Source: Thuidium tamariscinum
Lineage: Eukaryota; Streptophyta; Bryopsida; Hypnales; Thuidiaceae
Direction: 5' to 3'
Assembly: GCA_947034885.2 (NCBI GenBank)
Contig: OX344751.2
Span: 5,580,001-5,644,000, forward strand
DNA: 64,000 nucleotides
Shown: piece after piece, positions 25,526-37,006 of the stretch
How the letters are laid out: every line of letters begins with the position of its first letter
How positions within the stretch are numbered: the first letter of the stretch is position 1
Made by a program: the position numbers and the translations under genes
The notes under the pieces: generated by a model
The model's input: the letters and a program-made list of their open reading frames with translations, nothing else
Databases searched by the model: none
Told to the model about the DNA's origin: nothing

Positions 25526-26242
25526 GGGTTGTTGCAAGAAACACTTATCGATTTTGTTTCAAAATGGCCTTTTTCCATGAGTTTTGTGACTTTTGGAATA
25601 ATTTTTTCTTAAGTAAAATAAAATATGGATAATTTGAAGGGTAATGAGAATATTATGTCTCTTAAAATTCAGACCTAAGAAAATTTACCTCTAAAAGTTA
25701 TGCACAAAAGAAAGGACAATGGAAAATACAATGAAAACAAACACTTTTTTCTTTGATTTTTTAAAAATAGTAAAAAATTCAAAAAAATAAAATAAAAGAA
25801 CAATTAAAAAAAATTAAATTTTCATTTCTTACAATAAATTTCATCTTCCAAAAAAATATTTTGTGTTTTATACAAGTAGTACACTTTGAGCATATTGGAA
25901 GTTGGATAGTTTAATATTTTCAAAAAAAATTCTAGAGCTTCTGTAACTATACTAGAGGTCCATACATGCCAATTTTCAGCTCAAAATTTTCTTTTTTGCG
26001 TCAAAAATAGGAATAAAATCCCCCAAAATGACCAAAGTAGATACCTAATTGGGGGTAGTTTAAAAATAGTAAAATAATTTTTTTTAAATTAGAAAAATTA
26101 CACAGCATTTAAAACTTTTGTGTACACCTTCATTCCATATTTCAAGTGAAATAAATGAAAATTGAAAAATTTATGAGCAAAAAACTACCTGGTAAAGGTG
26201 AAGGGAACAAAAAAAAAGGACAAGTGTTTCTTGCAATCACCC
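25526..26242. mobile_element. ~720-bp MITE, copy 1 (717 bp)
   Basis: Starts GGGTTGTTGCAAGAAACAC and ends GTGTTTCTTGCAATCACCC, an inverted repeat of about 19 bp, flanked by AACA on each side (25522-25525 and 26243-26246). Relatives of 720 and 721 bp lie at 39739-40458 and 62065-62785. No coding capacity. The superfamily is not obvious from a 4- to 5-bp duplication. Confidence 0.85.
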
Positions 26243-27108
26243 AACACTTCAAAGGCAATGATGTTTTTAACACCCAAATGCTAAGGGTGCTTAAGACTTA
26301 ACCCTTCTTAAAGTGAGATCTCTACACTGCACATGGTTTAGGGAGGGTGTAACATTTGGTAGCCCTTAGAAACGTTGCATTTTCCTTTGTAAAGTGTTCA
26401 TCTCCAAATTTCATGGACCACATCCTTAGGATACTTATGTTAATTTGTAAGGTCCAAATTAAATTAACATTAGAAATAATATTAATGTTTAAATTAAAGT
26501 TCACATGATGCAAAGATGATGTAATTGGCTAGTTGTTTGTTGCCAATTTGCCACACTGCATATAGAATGTTTTGTCATTTCTTTTCTTGATATAACAAAG
26601 TTATTTTTTTAAATGCATTCTACTATTCAATACACTTTTGACCTATTGGTTTGCTTACACTGCTCATTATGTGTGTAAATATAACTATTGAATGGTATAG
26701 AATATTCCAAATCATTTAGTCCATAATTGGAAGGCAATTTAGCATATTGCTACTGAATGTTACGAGGGACAATTATATTCAAAAAAAATTTGGGCAATAT
26801 AACTTTTGATCCAAACATTCAATTGAGAAAAAATGATATTTACACTAAGAAGGTACATGTTCACAACTTGTGTCCACATATCACAAACATTTGACCAAAG
26901 TTGACTTTGTGTACAACTACCCAAAATTTCTTTACCCCAAAATTTCTTGCAAACGTTGAAGGATCACTTGGCCCCTTAGAGCTCATCATCATTAGAGCTG
27001 ATCATTAATTGGCTTGCATCATTTTGTTGATCTTTCTCTTCTAGGCAAGGCTATTGATGTGGAAGACAACAAATTCTTTTTGGAACACCTTGTCATTGTC
27101 TTGTTTAA
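26243..27108. other. AT-rich spacer shared with module A
   Basis: From about 26540 it aligns with 8590-9195 of module A. No gene seen. Confidence 0.5.
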
Positions 27109-27770
27109 CCCCTAAATGCCCAAGGCCTTTTTTGAGCTTCTAGGAATTTGCTCTATAGTGAACACAAAGTCAACTTTAATTGTGATGAGTTTTATCAATT
27201 CCTTTTGAAATGTAGCCATAACTTTATCAATTCTCTTTGAAACTAGACATGTTAGAGATCATTCAAAAAAAGAAAACATGACAATAACATTTATGGATTG
27301 AAAGATTATAATGTTTGATCAGAAGGGTGTTAAAATTGCAAAAGTGATGTAAAGTCTTTCAACCCTTTTTCCACGAGTCAAATCTAAAAACTTGTGATTG
27401 AAAAAATATAAGGTGAAAGGGCCTAACATGCATAACCCCAAACAATTTATGGCTTCCCAAAATCTACTCTACAATTTTTTTTAAATGAATTTCTAATGTA
27501 ATTTGTTGTCCATGAATTAATGCATTTGAGGCTCATTTCCAAGAGTCCTCAACAATAGAGAAAATCAAGATTGCAATTAGTACCCTTGCACAAAATCTTG
27601 AATAGAAAAATCATAGTCAATCATTTTCAAGATTGAGTTTTCGATGCATAAAGCAAACTTCAGAAAGAATTCTCCACAAATATAAACTACCAAAAATAAC
27701 AACTTGATTAGATTTCATTTAACTTCAAAGTTTTGCAAACACCAGATTTTGGTGCCTCAGGCGTTTATGG
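27109..27770. mobile_element. 662-bp non-autonomous TTAA element
   Basis: Present in module B only, flanked by TTAA at 27105-27108 and 27771-27774. Module A has a single TTAA at 9192-9195 with matching flanks. Ends CCCCTAAATGCCCAAG and (reverse) CCATAAACGCC. Non-coding. The left end equals that of the 0.88-kb elements, so it is a deletion derivative or sister family. Confidence 0.85.
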
Positions 27771-28190
27771 TTAATGTGCGCTTGTCTGCACAATGAAAAG
27801 GGAGATCACAATTGCATTGCGAAGTTCTACGACACAAATTTAAATTCACCCACACGCAGAGAATGAGCAACGAGAGTTCCGATCCAGCAATACAATATGA
27901 ACAGATACGTTATTTTAACGGAGTCCGTCAGTCTTGAGCAAATGTGTGCCAATGCGAAGTACTGTACGCACAGGCGAGTCTCAAAGCTTCGCCGTGAACA
28001 TAACTCTGATCGATCATTGCTACAATTTGCTTCAAGAGTCCAACTAGTCTCCAGGCAAATTAAGTGTGCGTACTAACTAGAACGGTTCAATACTCACTGC
28101 ACTGTACTTATCCTATAGCTAACCTGCTTGCCACGAAATCCAGTCTGTGGGGGTTTGAATTAATTGTCGGAGCAGAATATATGCATGGAA

Positions 28191-28487
28191 TCAAAACTTG
28201 CTGGAGTCAAATGACCAAGTCTCACAAATATCTTCGAGACAGGCGTAACGGGGTAAGGGTGCTGAAACAGCTGGTTCGAAGGCTATCGCAGGGAAGTTTT
28301 CGATGTAATCAGACCAGTGGGTGTGTGCCGGAGGAGCTTGTTGTTGGAAGGGGTCCGCGACCGGAAGCTGCAGGCTCAAGGCCTCAGGAAGGTCTTCGGG
28401 GTCATCAGACCAGGGCGGGGATGCTGGAGGAGCTTGGTGGAGGAGGGGGTCCACCACCTCACGCTCCAGCTGGCCGGCTGGTGGGTC
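28191..28487 (-). CDS. Probable C-terminal exon, proline-rich tandem-repeat protein (module B)
   Basis: The paralogue of 9719-10015: 99 codons, same acceptor (CTGCAG, 28488-28493), same two-repeat layout with QAPPA and WSDDPEDLPE-like segments. The conserved length and in-frame indels between copies suggest selection or recent duplication of a coding exon. A TATATAAGG box at about 28607-28615 lies 120 bp upstream; its reverse also reads TATATA, so a local promoter on either strand is possible. Function unknown. Confidence 0.48.
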   Translation of the reverse strand, partial: DPPAGQLEREVVDPLLHQAPPASPPWSDDPEDLPEALSLQLPVADPFQQQAPPAHTHWSDYIENFPAIAFEPAVSAPLPRYACLEDICETWSFDSSKF

Positions 28488-28799
28488 CTGCAGCGGCAGC
28501 GGGAGAGCGGAAACACGTGTTAACGTATGGCAACCTCTGGGACACTACAGTAGCTGCCGCAGTGCCACGTAGCGCGCGCAATTGTTGGTAGGTAGCCATG
28601 TAGCCAGTATATAAGGACTCGAGATTTGCGAAAAAAAAAGAAGAGAGCGCCATCTGAACCGAAACCCCGGGAGCTCAGCTGGAGGCGCATCGCCTTCCTC
28701 TGAATAGTCTTCACTTTGACGCTCCTTCGCACGTCCCTCCTTCACTCGAATGCATCTCCCTACACTTGTTCTGAGTAGCAAAAGCTAGTAGACTAACTC

Positions 28800-29140
28800 C
28801 CGAACAAATTCTAAGAATTCCCGTGAAGCGCTGTGCTCCACCTTTCCAATTTCCCCTGTAGAAACGCCTGGCCAGGTCTTCCATCTCTCTCCAGGAGACT
28901 ATGGTTCAATACAACTACTAATCCCAGCTCCTCGCTTGGAAGTCACAGGGCATGACATAGCTTGATGTAATGGAGCTCGCCGTCGCTGTTCATTCCAATA
29001 TCCGCCTTGTGGAAGTCAATCTTACTACCTTGTATGATTCAAATTAAAGTCGCAGCTGGGGCTCCTTCCTTCGCATGGAGTAGGCTCGAAATTCCTTTCC
29101 GCTGGATGCCAACTCCATATTCTAGTCTTCACTCCTGAAA
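28800..29140 (-). other. Conserved exon-like blocks 3' of trihelix gene B
   Basis: Counterpart of 10375-10690. The acceptor TTTTCAG is kept, but the following frame hits TGA at its second codon. The WREMEDLARRFYRGNWKGG block is kept nearly unchanged near 28830-28890. Confidence 0.38.
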
Positions 29141-29300
29141 ACAAACACCCTTCCCCCTTCCCCCTCCCTCCTCCCCATCCCCATCCCCAAAAACAAAGAA
29201 AAAAAGAAAGAGAGAAAGCATTTGAAAATTGAAGGAAGTAAAGCTGATAAGGAGAGGAGGAAAATGGAGGAAACAATAAAAGAGAAGAACGGAACTTTGG
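29140..29300. repeat. Purine-rich tract, module B
   Basis: The plus strand changes from a C-rich run (CCCTTCCCCC..) to an AG-rich run around 29190. Same gene position as 10700-10990 and 43370-43560 but shorter. Confidence 0.7.
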
Positions 29301-29478
29301 GTAACACTCAAGGAAACGCAAAGGGGAAAAGGACAAGATCGGCATCAACGATACCAAACTTCAAAAAGTAAAACACACAGCAACTTCAAACTCGAAATCG
29401 GGATTCCAAAACGAGTCATTGAAAGCACAAAAAATTCAAAATCGAAACAGCAAAAGACATCTCTCTCACAAAAGTCGA

Positions 29479-31059
29479 TCAAAAGAACTTCATTCCCAAC
29501 AACACAAACTTCATGGCAATGACCTGCTGAGGATTAAAAACAGAAGAGAATTCTATCGTAGCTCCATAAACGACTAGCAAGCTTGTATTCGTGCTTCAAA
29601 GACCCATGGCATGACACCACGCTCATGCACGGAAAATACCAAACTCAACAGTAACTTCAACAGACCAACATCCTGTGAGGCACGTACCACCGACGCGGGC
29701 TTGCCCTGGTCACTCCCATCAGGCAGAACGGGGGGCTCAAGACCTGCAAGTCCATTTTCAACAATATAAGACGACAACATCCAAAAACAGAGGAACAAAC
29801 TATCGAAACAGAAGGGAAAGTAGAGGCTCCCTAAAACCATACATCCCATTGGAGGTTCCGTTGACCATACAAGTAAACTCGGATTTCTGCTTCGTTTGAA
29901 ATCACCTCATCTATTTGACACTGAGATTTTGGTAGTTGCGTTTTCGCTCAAACGAAAGTATATGTGGCGCAAATTTCTAGATGCTTGTAGAGAAAGGCTC
30001 AAAGTTCAACTGTACAGCAAAACGTTAATGAGCATTGCATCCAACACATGAAATAGGCAGAGGCAAAATAAGGAATTTGCTTTACCCAAACTTGAGGAGT
30101 CTGGTACGAAACCAGTGCTCTCTGATGAGCTTCCACCTCCGTTCGTTTTCACTTTCTTCTTGGGTCTGGGTGGGCAGTGATCGCGAATCTGATTGTACCA
30201 AGCTTCCGTCAACCGAGGTGACACCTTCAGTTTGCCAAAGTCCTTCTCATTCAGCTGCTTGAACTCCTTCCGCTGCTCATCACAGTACTTCTTCGTTGTG
30301 CCAAATGACCTCTTGAGTGTGTCCATCCTCCCTCGACACTCATGGCCCGTCCTACCTGGCACCACCTTGGCTATGGCATCCCAATATGAATCACTACCAT
30401 TACCCTGCTCTATTCGAATACACGTCTTGTTTGTGTTCAAAACTGCTCTTAGCAGATCATCGGTGTCTTTTTTGACCCAATTCTTCCCACGATTCCTGCG
30501 ATTCTTCTATGTCACGCCTGTCCCCTCGACTGCAACGTCACTGAAAGTTCCTGAGTTTGGAGACGAAATCGACGCACTCTGGAAGGGCGGCTCAATGACC
30601 CTGCCTCCGTCGCTGGGCTCCATGGGAAGAGAAAGATCCTCTTCCAGAGCAACTTCACTTTGAGCTCCGTCTCCACGCTTGCTCATGTCGTCGCCTAACG
30701 AGCTGTGAGTCAGAGTAGAGGGCGTGGTCTCCATCCCAACCACTGAAAGCAATGTGCACAGAAGAGTACAACCACAAATTAGCTACACAGGATTAGAGAT
30801 GCAAGATACAGGAGCATGGAATTGATGCACGTCCATTTCAAGTGCCAATAGAAGGCTGCATTCATCGAATACACATTCCATGCTGCAAAAGTTGCACATG
30901 TGCCTTACCTTGTCCTGTAACGTCCACGGCACCGGAGGCTGGTGAGTCAACAAAAGAATTCTTGAAAACACCAGTTTTTGACACGGCTTCCTTCATCTCC
31001 CGTGCGCGCGCTGCCAAAACGCTCTCCCAAACCATGGGGTCATCCATCTCAGTCCTCAT
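29479..31059 (-). pseudogene. Trihelix (Myb/SANT-like) gene copy with in-frame stop, module B
   Basis: Exon layout matches copies A and C: 31059-30909, 30742-30086 (657 bp), 29743-29688, and a short last exon ending at 29479 (from 29526 or 29523). All GT-AG sites and phases are kept. A TAG at 30509-30507 replaces the CAG found in A and C, cutting the protein just before the DNA-binding domain (about residue 129). Downstream the frame remains open through the domain (YWDAIAK, CRGRMDTLK). So this looks recently disabled by one C-to-T change, or encodes only a truncated N-terminal peptide. Re-initiation at an internal Met (30440) would lose the first helix. Confidence 0.75.
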
Positions 31060-31159
31060 TTCTGCTGGAGGTCTTACTTGGACACTACACCCAGGTGGTT
31101 GGAGTGCAAGGTCTATAAATAGTACTACGTCTTTGGGTCTTGGCACTGATGAAAACCTG

Positions 31160-32200
31160 AAATAGACAATCATATAAGAAAGACACCCAAGTCCAATTGC
31201 AGATCAATCGAAAACGAATCGCATGTGTGTTGGTCGATTCGGCACACATGGAGTCGGTAGCACAGCCTCACACGTCGCCCGGCTGCGAATTTCGAACATG
31301 GAAACAGGGGAATACCAAAATTCACTCTTAGAACTAGAGTTGCAAACACCTCCCAACGAACATTCTAGGGTTCTACTCTACTGTACATCAAGAGGCTCCT
31401 TTCACAATTGCAAATCGCTTGTCGATTCGATTTCGTTCTTGTGAGGAGAATCGAAACCATCGACAGCTTACGTGCTCACCCACTTGCCTGCTCCGTACAA
31501 ATCAAGCATAGAGTTCGTCTCACCAATTCGCCAACAAGCAGACGTTGTGAAATGGCTTTCGATTTCCGAAGTCCCACGACGAACAGACGTGAAGCTTGCC
31601 TGTGCCGACAAAATTGGAAGAGCACGCACATGCTGCTAGCTTCTCCGCTTCCACCATAACTGAATCCTATCGGACTTGCTACAGTCCCGAAATTCATACA
31701 GACAATTTCAACGCAAAACCCTGCTTGCATGTTTGGTCTTATCGGTCCGTACATTATTAACTAGTCATATTTTATCGGAACTGCTACACTATACAGGAGT
31801 CAGAGGAAGACTGGGTCGCGCCAGAGAAAACTGTTGAGGTTACCGTGGCAACCTTGTGAGCTTCCATTCGCGTAGGGTTTGGGAAAATTAGGATTTGGAG
31901 AATGCTCCTGATAACGGATTTTCGCGATTCCAGGTTCAAACGTCGGCAGGTATGAACAACGCAATGGCTCGCCGAACGCCCACTTTGAAAGCTTGCTCTG
32001 CAATGCCCTGCCTGTGCAATAGCTCTCTCGTTTGAAACTGATTACCTGTAGAATTATGAGTGTTGAGTTGTATTCTTCACGCGCTGGATTTTGTGCTTCA
32101 ATGGTCAGGCAGTGGTGAGGGATCAGTCTTTTCTAATGTCATGTTAGATGCGACCCAAGTAGAGGAACATGTTAATACAAACTGCAGTCCTAAGCCCTAA
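31160..32200 (-). promoter_or_regulatory. 5' region of trihelix copy B
   Basis: Aligns with 12820-13850. The TATCGGA..TGCTACAGT motif occurs at 31668-31685 and 31773-31790 (the latter with one substitution). A CTATAAATAG box is at 31113-31122. An indel in the leader breaks the plus-strand frame that is open in module A. Confidence 0.45.
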
Positions 32201-32257
32201 TCTCTGCAAATTACAAGGGCTAAATTATCTGACATTGTAGCTTCAATTCATTTTGCA

Positions 32258-32465
32258 ATGCCAATCCAAGTGTCAGCAATCACAAAGGCTACGAATCAAG
32301 GACCCTTCATCCTGCCGAATTGAAGCTCTCCTTGCGCTCCCTTCAGTATCACATTCGGCACCCTTGTGGATCTTTGATTTATCACTCGATAAGTGATCAA
32401 TCCAGCTGCTGAGAGGCACTTCGGGTGACTCATTTAGTTGCAGGTGAGTTGTAGAACAAATGATA
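32258..32465 (-). pseudogene. Decayed 3' exon fragment of the coiled-coil gene (module B)
   Basis: The minus strand reads ESPEVPLSSWIDHLSSDKS, clearly matching ESPETSLQNWIDHKPSDKS of the intact gene at 47737-49696. After that the frame diverges. Upstream exons are missing. Confidence 0.75.
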
Positions 32466-32607
32466 GAAAAAACTTCCATTTGTTGTAAAACCATCGCCGA
32501 AGGCAACTGTATGACTTACGATGAGGAGATTATGACGAATTGGGCTTTTGCCTCGAGCAAATTAAGCAAATGATGGGATGTTTTACATGTTGCTCAAATA
32601 TTGTTAC

Positions 32608-32991
32608 AGTGGAAACACCCAAAACCGTCCATTTAAGGAATTCAGCATAGTTGGAGGGAGATTTTCCTAAAATTGATATTTTTCTAGTATTAGCGAGTGA
32701 AAATTATGAATATTCAAAAAAAAAAAAAAATTTTTTGGGCATTGTATGTAATTTCTATGTTTTTTTGAAGTGATGGGTGCCTAGACCATTGAAAGTGTCC
32801 AGTAGGTGCACCCAAAACTGAACCCTGCGAAAATCAGCCCTGAGCCAACCAGATTTTCTTAAGTGTCCTTCACCTGTGTCAACAAATTATTTTCACACAT
32901 GTGTCAAACACATTAACTACACTCTAGGGACATATTTGAGTGACTCTACATGCCACTGCAAGGTACAGGGACGGGAATGGGTGTTTCTCCC
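32608..32991. mobile_element. 384-bp MITE with TTAC target duplication
   Basis: In module B only. TTAC at 32604-32607 and 32992-32995; module A has a single TTAC at 14263-14266. Ends are AGTGGAAACACCC and GGGTGTTTCTCCC. Reverse-complement relative of 3829-4202 and 20774-21147. Non-coding. Confidence 0.85.
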
Positions 32992-33057
32992 TTACTTCGA
33001 TCTCAACATGAAGTTGGGGTCCCTCTGATAAGACAATTGAATGAGTCCACCTAGTTA

Positions 33058-33506
33058 GAGCATCCCCACCACTTGGGGGACGCTGGATCAGGAATTCAGC
33101 TCTCATTGAGAGAGGCCGGGCCATGTTTTGAGGAAAAGCCCCACGGGTAACACGGAATGGGAAGACACGGCCCGGTCTTTTTTCCTTATTTTATTGCAAT
33201 ATAAAGAATCTCTCCCCGAATTCAAGTATCCTCCATCAATGAAGTACGGGCCCCATTTACTTTTTGAATATAAAAGTGTATCTTTGGGGAGAATTTTGTT
33301 GAATTAATGGATTCGGAGCTTGAGAATTGTGCCAAATCGCTTGGAGAGCCACGGCCAGTGTTCACTATTTGGCCGTTTCTTCTTCAATTTTGGCCGGGCT
33401 CGGGCAAATTTTGAGCCTCTTCTTGCGTACCGTGGGGGAGTTTTTCTGACTCCACTCAGCCAAATGCCGAGTTTGAGGCTCTGGCCGTGTCCTTGTGGGG
33501 ATGCTC
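33058..33506. mobile_element. PIF/Harbinger-type MITE, 449 bp
   Basis: Ends GAGCATCCCCACCA and GTGGGGATGCTC, with TTA on each side (33055-33057 and 33507-33509). Module A has the empty TTA at 14332-14334. GC-richer than its surroundings, without a transposase frame. Ends match the 262-bp element at 7039-7300 but the interior does not. Confidence 0.9.
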
Positions 33507-33564
33507 TTATGACTGAGGACTGCCATAACTAGTATTACATCGATCAAGATGCTGGAGGGGGTTT

Positions 33565-35260
33565 AAAAGCAAGGATCTCCATAAAAGGTGTCAAAATTTC
33601 ATGCAACTATAATCAAACTTTGAAATGGTTCATACTTTAAGTTTATTTACATGATATGAAATTATTGATGATAGTATGGGGACATCTAATTATATTTTTT
33701 TGACATAAATTAATATGGTTAATGATAGACCATTTGAGTTCAAAGAATTTTATTAACTTTATCTATTAAGCATTGTTTTATAACAAATCTTTGGAAATCA
33801 TCGAATCTTGAGGTAGCCCACAACTTTACGGGTTAAGAACATTATGTATTAAATATGAGTTTTATTTACTCTTTTTTTAAAACTCATAATATGATTCAAA
33901 CTTTCTCCAAGTATCTAAAAATTATATGAGGTATAGAAGACATGATTTCATTTGTGAAAAAAGAATGTGGGTGATTTCAAGAAACACCTATGGCCTTTGT
34001 TTAGTCACACGTTCATTATGGAAGTTGTTTTGTGCCATAAGTATTGTAAAAATGATTGAACAAACATAAATGTAGAAGTAAGTTTCCTACATTAATAGAA
34101 AATGTACTTGGTTTATTTCAATATTAGTTCAAAATTAATTCAATAGGGGAAATTTAATTTTGAATTTATATCACACATAAAGTTTGGGTCATTGGTTTTT
34201 AGTACTATCAAGAACCTTTTTTAAGGAGTTATATGATGAGATTTGGAATGCTAGTTCTTCTAATAGAAATACACCATTTCAAGAGAGGAATTTCCAAAAA
34301 TATATTCTAATGTGTTTTACATTAACTTAAAGTGTGATATATTTATGTTGAAGTTATATTGAATGAAAAATGCTTTTTTGGTTCTAGCTTTAATCTCCAA
34401 AGGATCAATGTGTCTTTTTTGGCAACATAGAAATTTTAGATAGGTACATGTGACTAGAGATTTTGATGTTTGGGGCCCAAATTTGAAGAATAGAAGTTGG
34501 TGTAGATGAAGAATATCTTAAAGGCCCAAATTTTTTTGTAACTTTTGACTGCATGGTTAAAAAGTTATAACATTTTATATTGTTTCTTTCACAACTTGGA
34601 TAGTTTGGATAGATAAAAAATCACTTTTTTAGAAATAAAAATTTGAAATTGGTTTTATGGATTCATGTATTTTTTGAAAGTTTTGAATCATTCCACTTGG
34701 ATTAATGAGTCAAAAGTTTGAAGAGTTTTAGTTTGCAAGCAGTTATGGATTCTTTACTCTAAAATAAACATTGAAGTCATTTATTTCACTCAATTCCAAA
34801 TGATGTTGCCTTGGAAAATGAATTTAAAGAATCACCACCATTTTAAAAAAAAATCCATGCAAATGTGAGCTTATGATGTGCATTTTCCTAGGATTTTGCT
34901 AGTTAAAAAAATGATTTTGGTCAATGCAGATACTAATATCTTATAATCTACATAGTAGAAATTTTTGAAATTTTTTCCTCATCTTCTCAAAGGAACATAC
35001 TACAAGATCCCTATGGTTACATGTGTCCAAAATTAATACTTTTCGAATATTTGGTACTTGTGTTAGAAATGGTAATTTTGGAGTGGCCACTTTGAAAAAG
35101 AAAATTCAAGTGCATTTCATAATTTTTAAAAATAGAAATGAGGAAGTCTCATTTCTAGATAACATTAGAAGAAATTTGAAGTCAAGAAAGGGTTGTTGTT
35201 GGGTTGTTCCCTTGCATGTTCCCTTACTATTCAAAAATTGTAAACCAACCTACAATGATT
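33565..35260. other. AT-rich spacer and B/C module junction
   Basis: 33565-34390 matches module A 14700-15525. At 34394 a decayed 0.9-kb TTAA element begins (TCTCCAAAGGATC). From about 35070 the sequence switches to one matching 1890-2090, so module C starts here without the first roughly 1.9 kb of the spacer. No genes. Confidence 0.6.
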
Positions 35261-35960
35261 GAATCTAAGAATTTAAGAAAAACAAACTTATAAAGGTGTT
35301 AAAAAACCTAGAAACCATTTTTGAATTCCAAAGAAATATTTGAAAATTAATTTTTTTTGATGAAGCACTCTCTTAACCGTGTCAAATTGTCAATGTGGCA
35401 CATTCCTATAGTTTAGGAACTCAAGATAACTTGTGGTCTCCCAATGTTGTCAAATTCCTTCTAATGATTGTAGGTTGTAGTTGAAAATAGTATTTCATAG
35501 TATACAAAAAGACTCAATAGTACTAGAAGCCTATAGTGCCTCTACTCTATCATATTATCAAACTATTTATCAAAAGTAACTTGTAGTACAAAAAGTACTA
35601 AAATGCTAAAAATAAAAAATGCAACAGATAATATAAGTATTTCTTACAATCCTTGATGTATGTATTCAAAGGTCCATTTTTGTAGGGTTAGATATAAAAT
35701 ATAGAGAGACACACTTTACAAAGTTTCAACCATACAATACTTCACATTGAATTCTTTATAGATCATATTTTTGTTATTTATCACAATTGGCGTCAAGGAC
35801 TACTTAGGCATTCAAATTCAAACAACGGATGAATGCAAATACATCCCATGCATACAAATTTGCATTTTTTCATTCATCATTTTTTTGGATTCTTGTATTA
35901 GTTCCTTAATATTTTAACAACATCGATTTAGAGGACTTTGCTTTGCAAATATTTTATGAT
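35260..35960. other. AT-rich spacer, module C
   Basis: The first part aligns with 2110-2400; 35575-35960 is private to C. Nothing coding or structured is apparent. Confidence 0.5.
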
Positions 35961-35964
35961 TTAA

Positions 35965-36877
35965 CCCCTAGAGAACTACTGTTCCTTTGGAAGACAAATG
36001 AGACTTTTGGGCATGTACCTAAGGGCCCAATTTTTATTTTTATTCTTTGAAACTTTTTTTAAAGATAGAAAAATTCATTGGCTTGATAGAAATTATAATT
36101 TTCTTTTGAATTAGTGTTTGAAAAGAAAAGTATGCCCAAATGAGTTCAAAAGAGGGGAGACTAGGCAACCACAAAAAATTTGAATTTTGAATTTAAAGAA
36201 AAATAAAAGAATTATTTTCATAGATTATATTTTTGTCTACTTGAAAAAATTTGATTCAATCTATTTGGATTTGTTATGAGAAAGTTATGGACAATCTTGT
36301 TTTTTAGGCAATTTGATCATCTTCTTGAAAAAATAGCTTGTAGGATTCAATTCTAAATGCAATTCTTACAATTTAAAAAGAAAAAATTCCACATGGTTTA
36401 TCTTGCTTGCTAGGAAAATCTCACCATTAGGATTAGCGCATTTTAATTCCATCTTAAAGATACTAATAATTTAGATTTTCCTTCTATTTTATACCTTCTT
36501 TTATTTAACAGTTTATTAAAGAATAAAAATTAAATTTTTTTACAATTTTTTTCCTAAATTCATGACTCAATTATACACTACAAAGATTTAAAGCTCAAAA
36601 CTCTATAGTGGAAAAAATATTAAGAAGGTTCAAAGTCAAATAATCCAATCCTATAATGTGTTGAAAACCTTTTTTTTTCACTTTAAAGACAAAGATTTTG
36701 AAAGTTGTTTAGTCAAAAATTTTAAAGTTTTTTCCATATACTTTCATACTAGGTAGGTGTAAGATCCTATGTTTTGATGTGTGAAAAAAATAGCTTTCAA
36801 TATTTTTACTCTTTGCTAAATAAATGGCAGTTTTAAGTGTTTTCTTGCAAAAAAAATAGGCCTTGGTCCTTTAGAGG
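35965..36877. mobile_element. 913-bp TTAA element, module C
   Basis: TTAA at 35961-35964 and 36878-36881. Ends CCCCTAGAGAACTAC and (reverse) CCTCTAAAGGACCAAGG. Its right half also stands at about 2500-3025 and 19430-19970 in A and B, where the left half is missing. Non-coding. Same size class as 16939-17865. Confidence 0.75.
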
Positions 36878-37006
36878 TTAAAAGGCCCTCATATCTTACA
36901 ATTATTTCTTTAAAAATCATCATTATATTGTTTTTCTTCTATGTTGCATTTTATTATACATCTTCACAATTATATTTTGAAAATTTTGACCCTCTTTGGT
37001 CCTTAA

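Noticed and set aside
28064-28591. 175-codon plus-strand frame opposite the proline-rich exon in module B
   Set aside because: It mirrors the GC-rich minus-strand exon. In module A the plus frame is split, whereas the minus frame keeps acceptor and exact length in both.
31113-31122. CTATAAATAG as TATA box of trihelix copy B
   Set aside because: The best TATA orientation points away from the gene, copies A and D have CTTTAAATAG or CTATTTAAAG instead, and a 5' UTR acceptor nearby suggests transcription starts further upstream.
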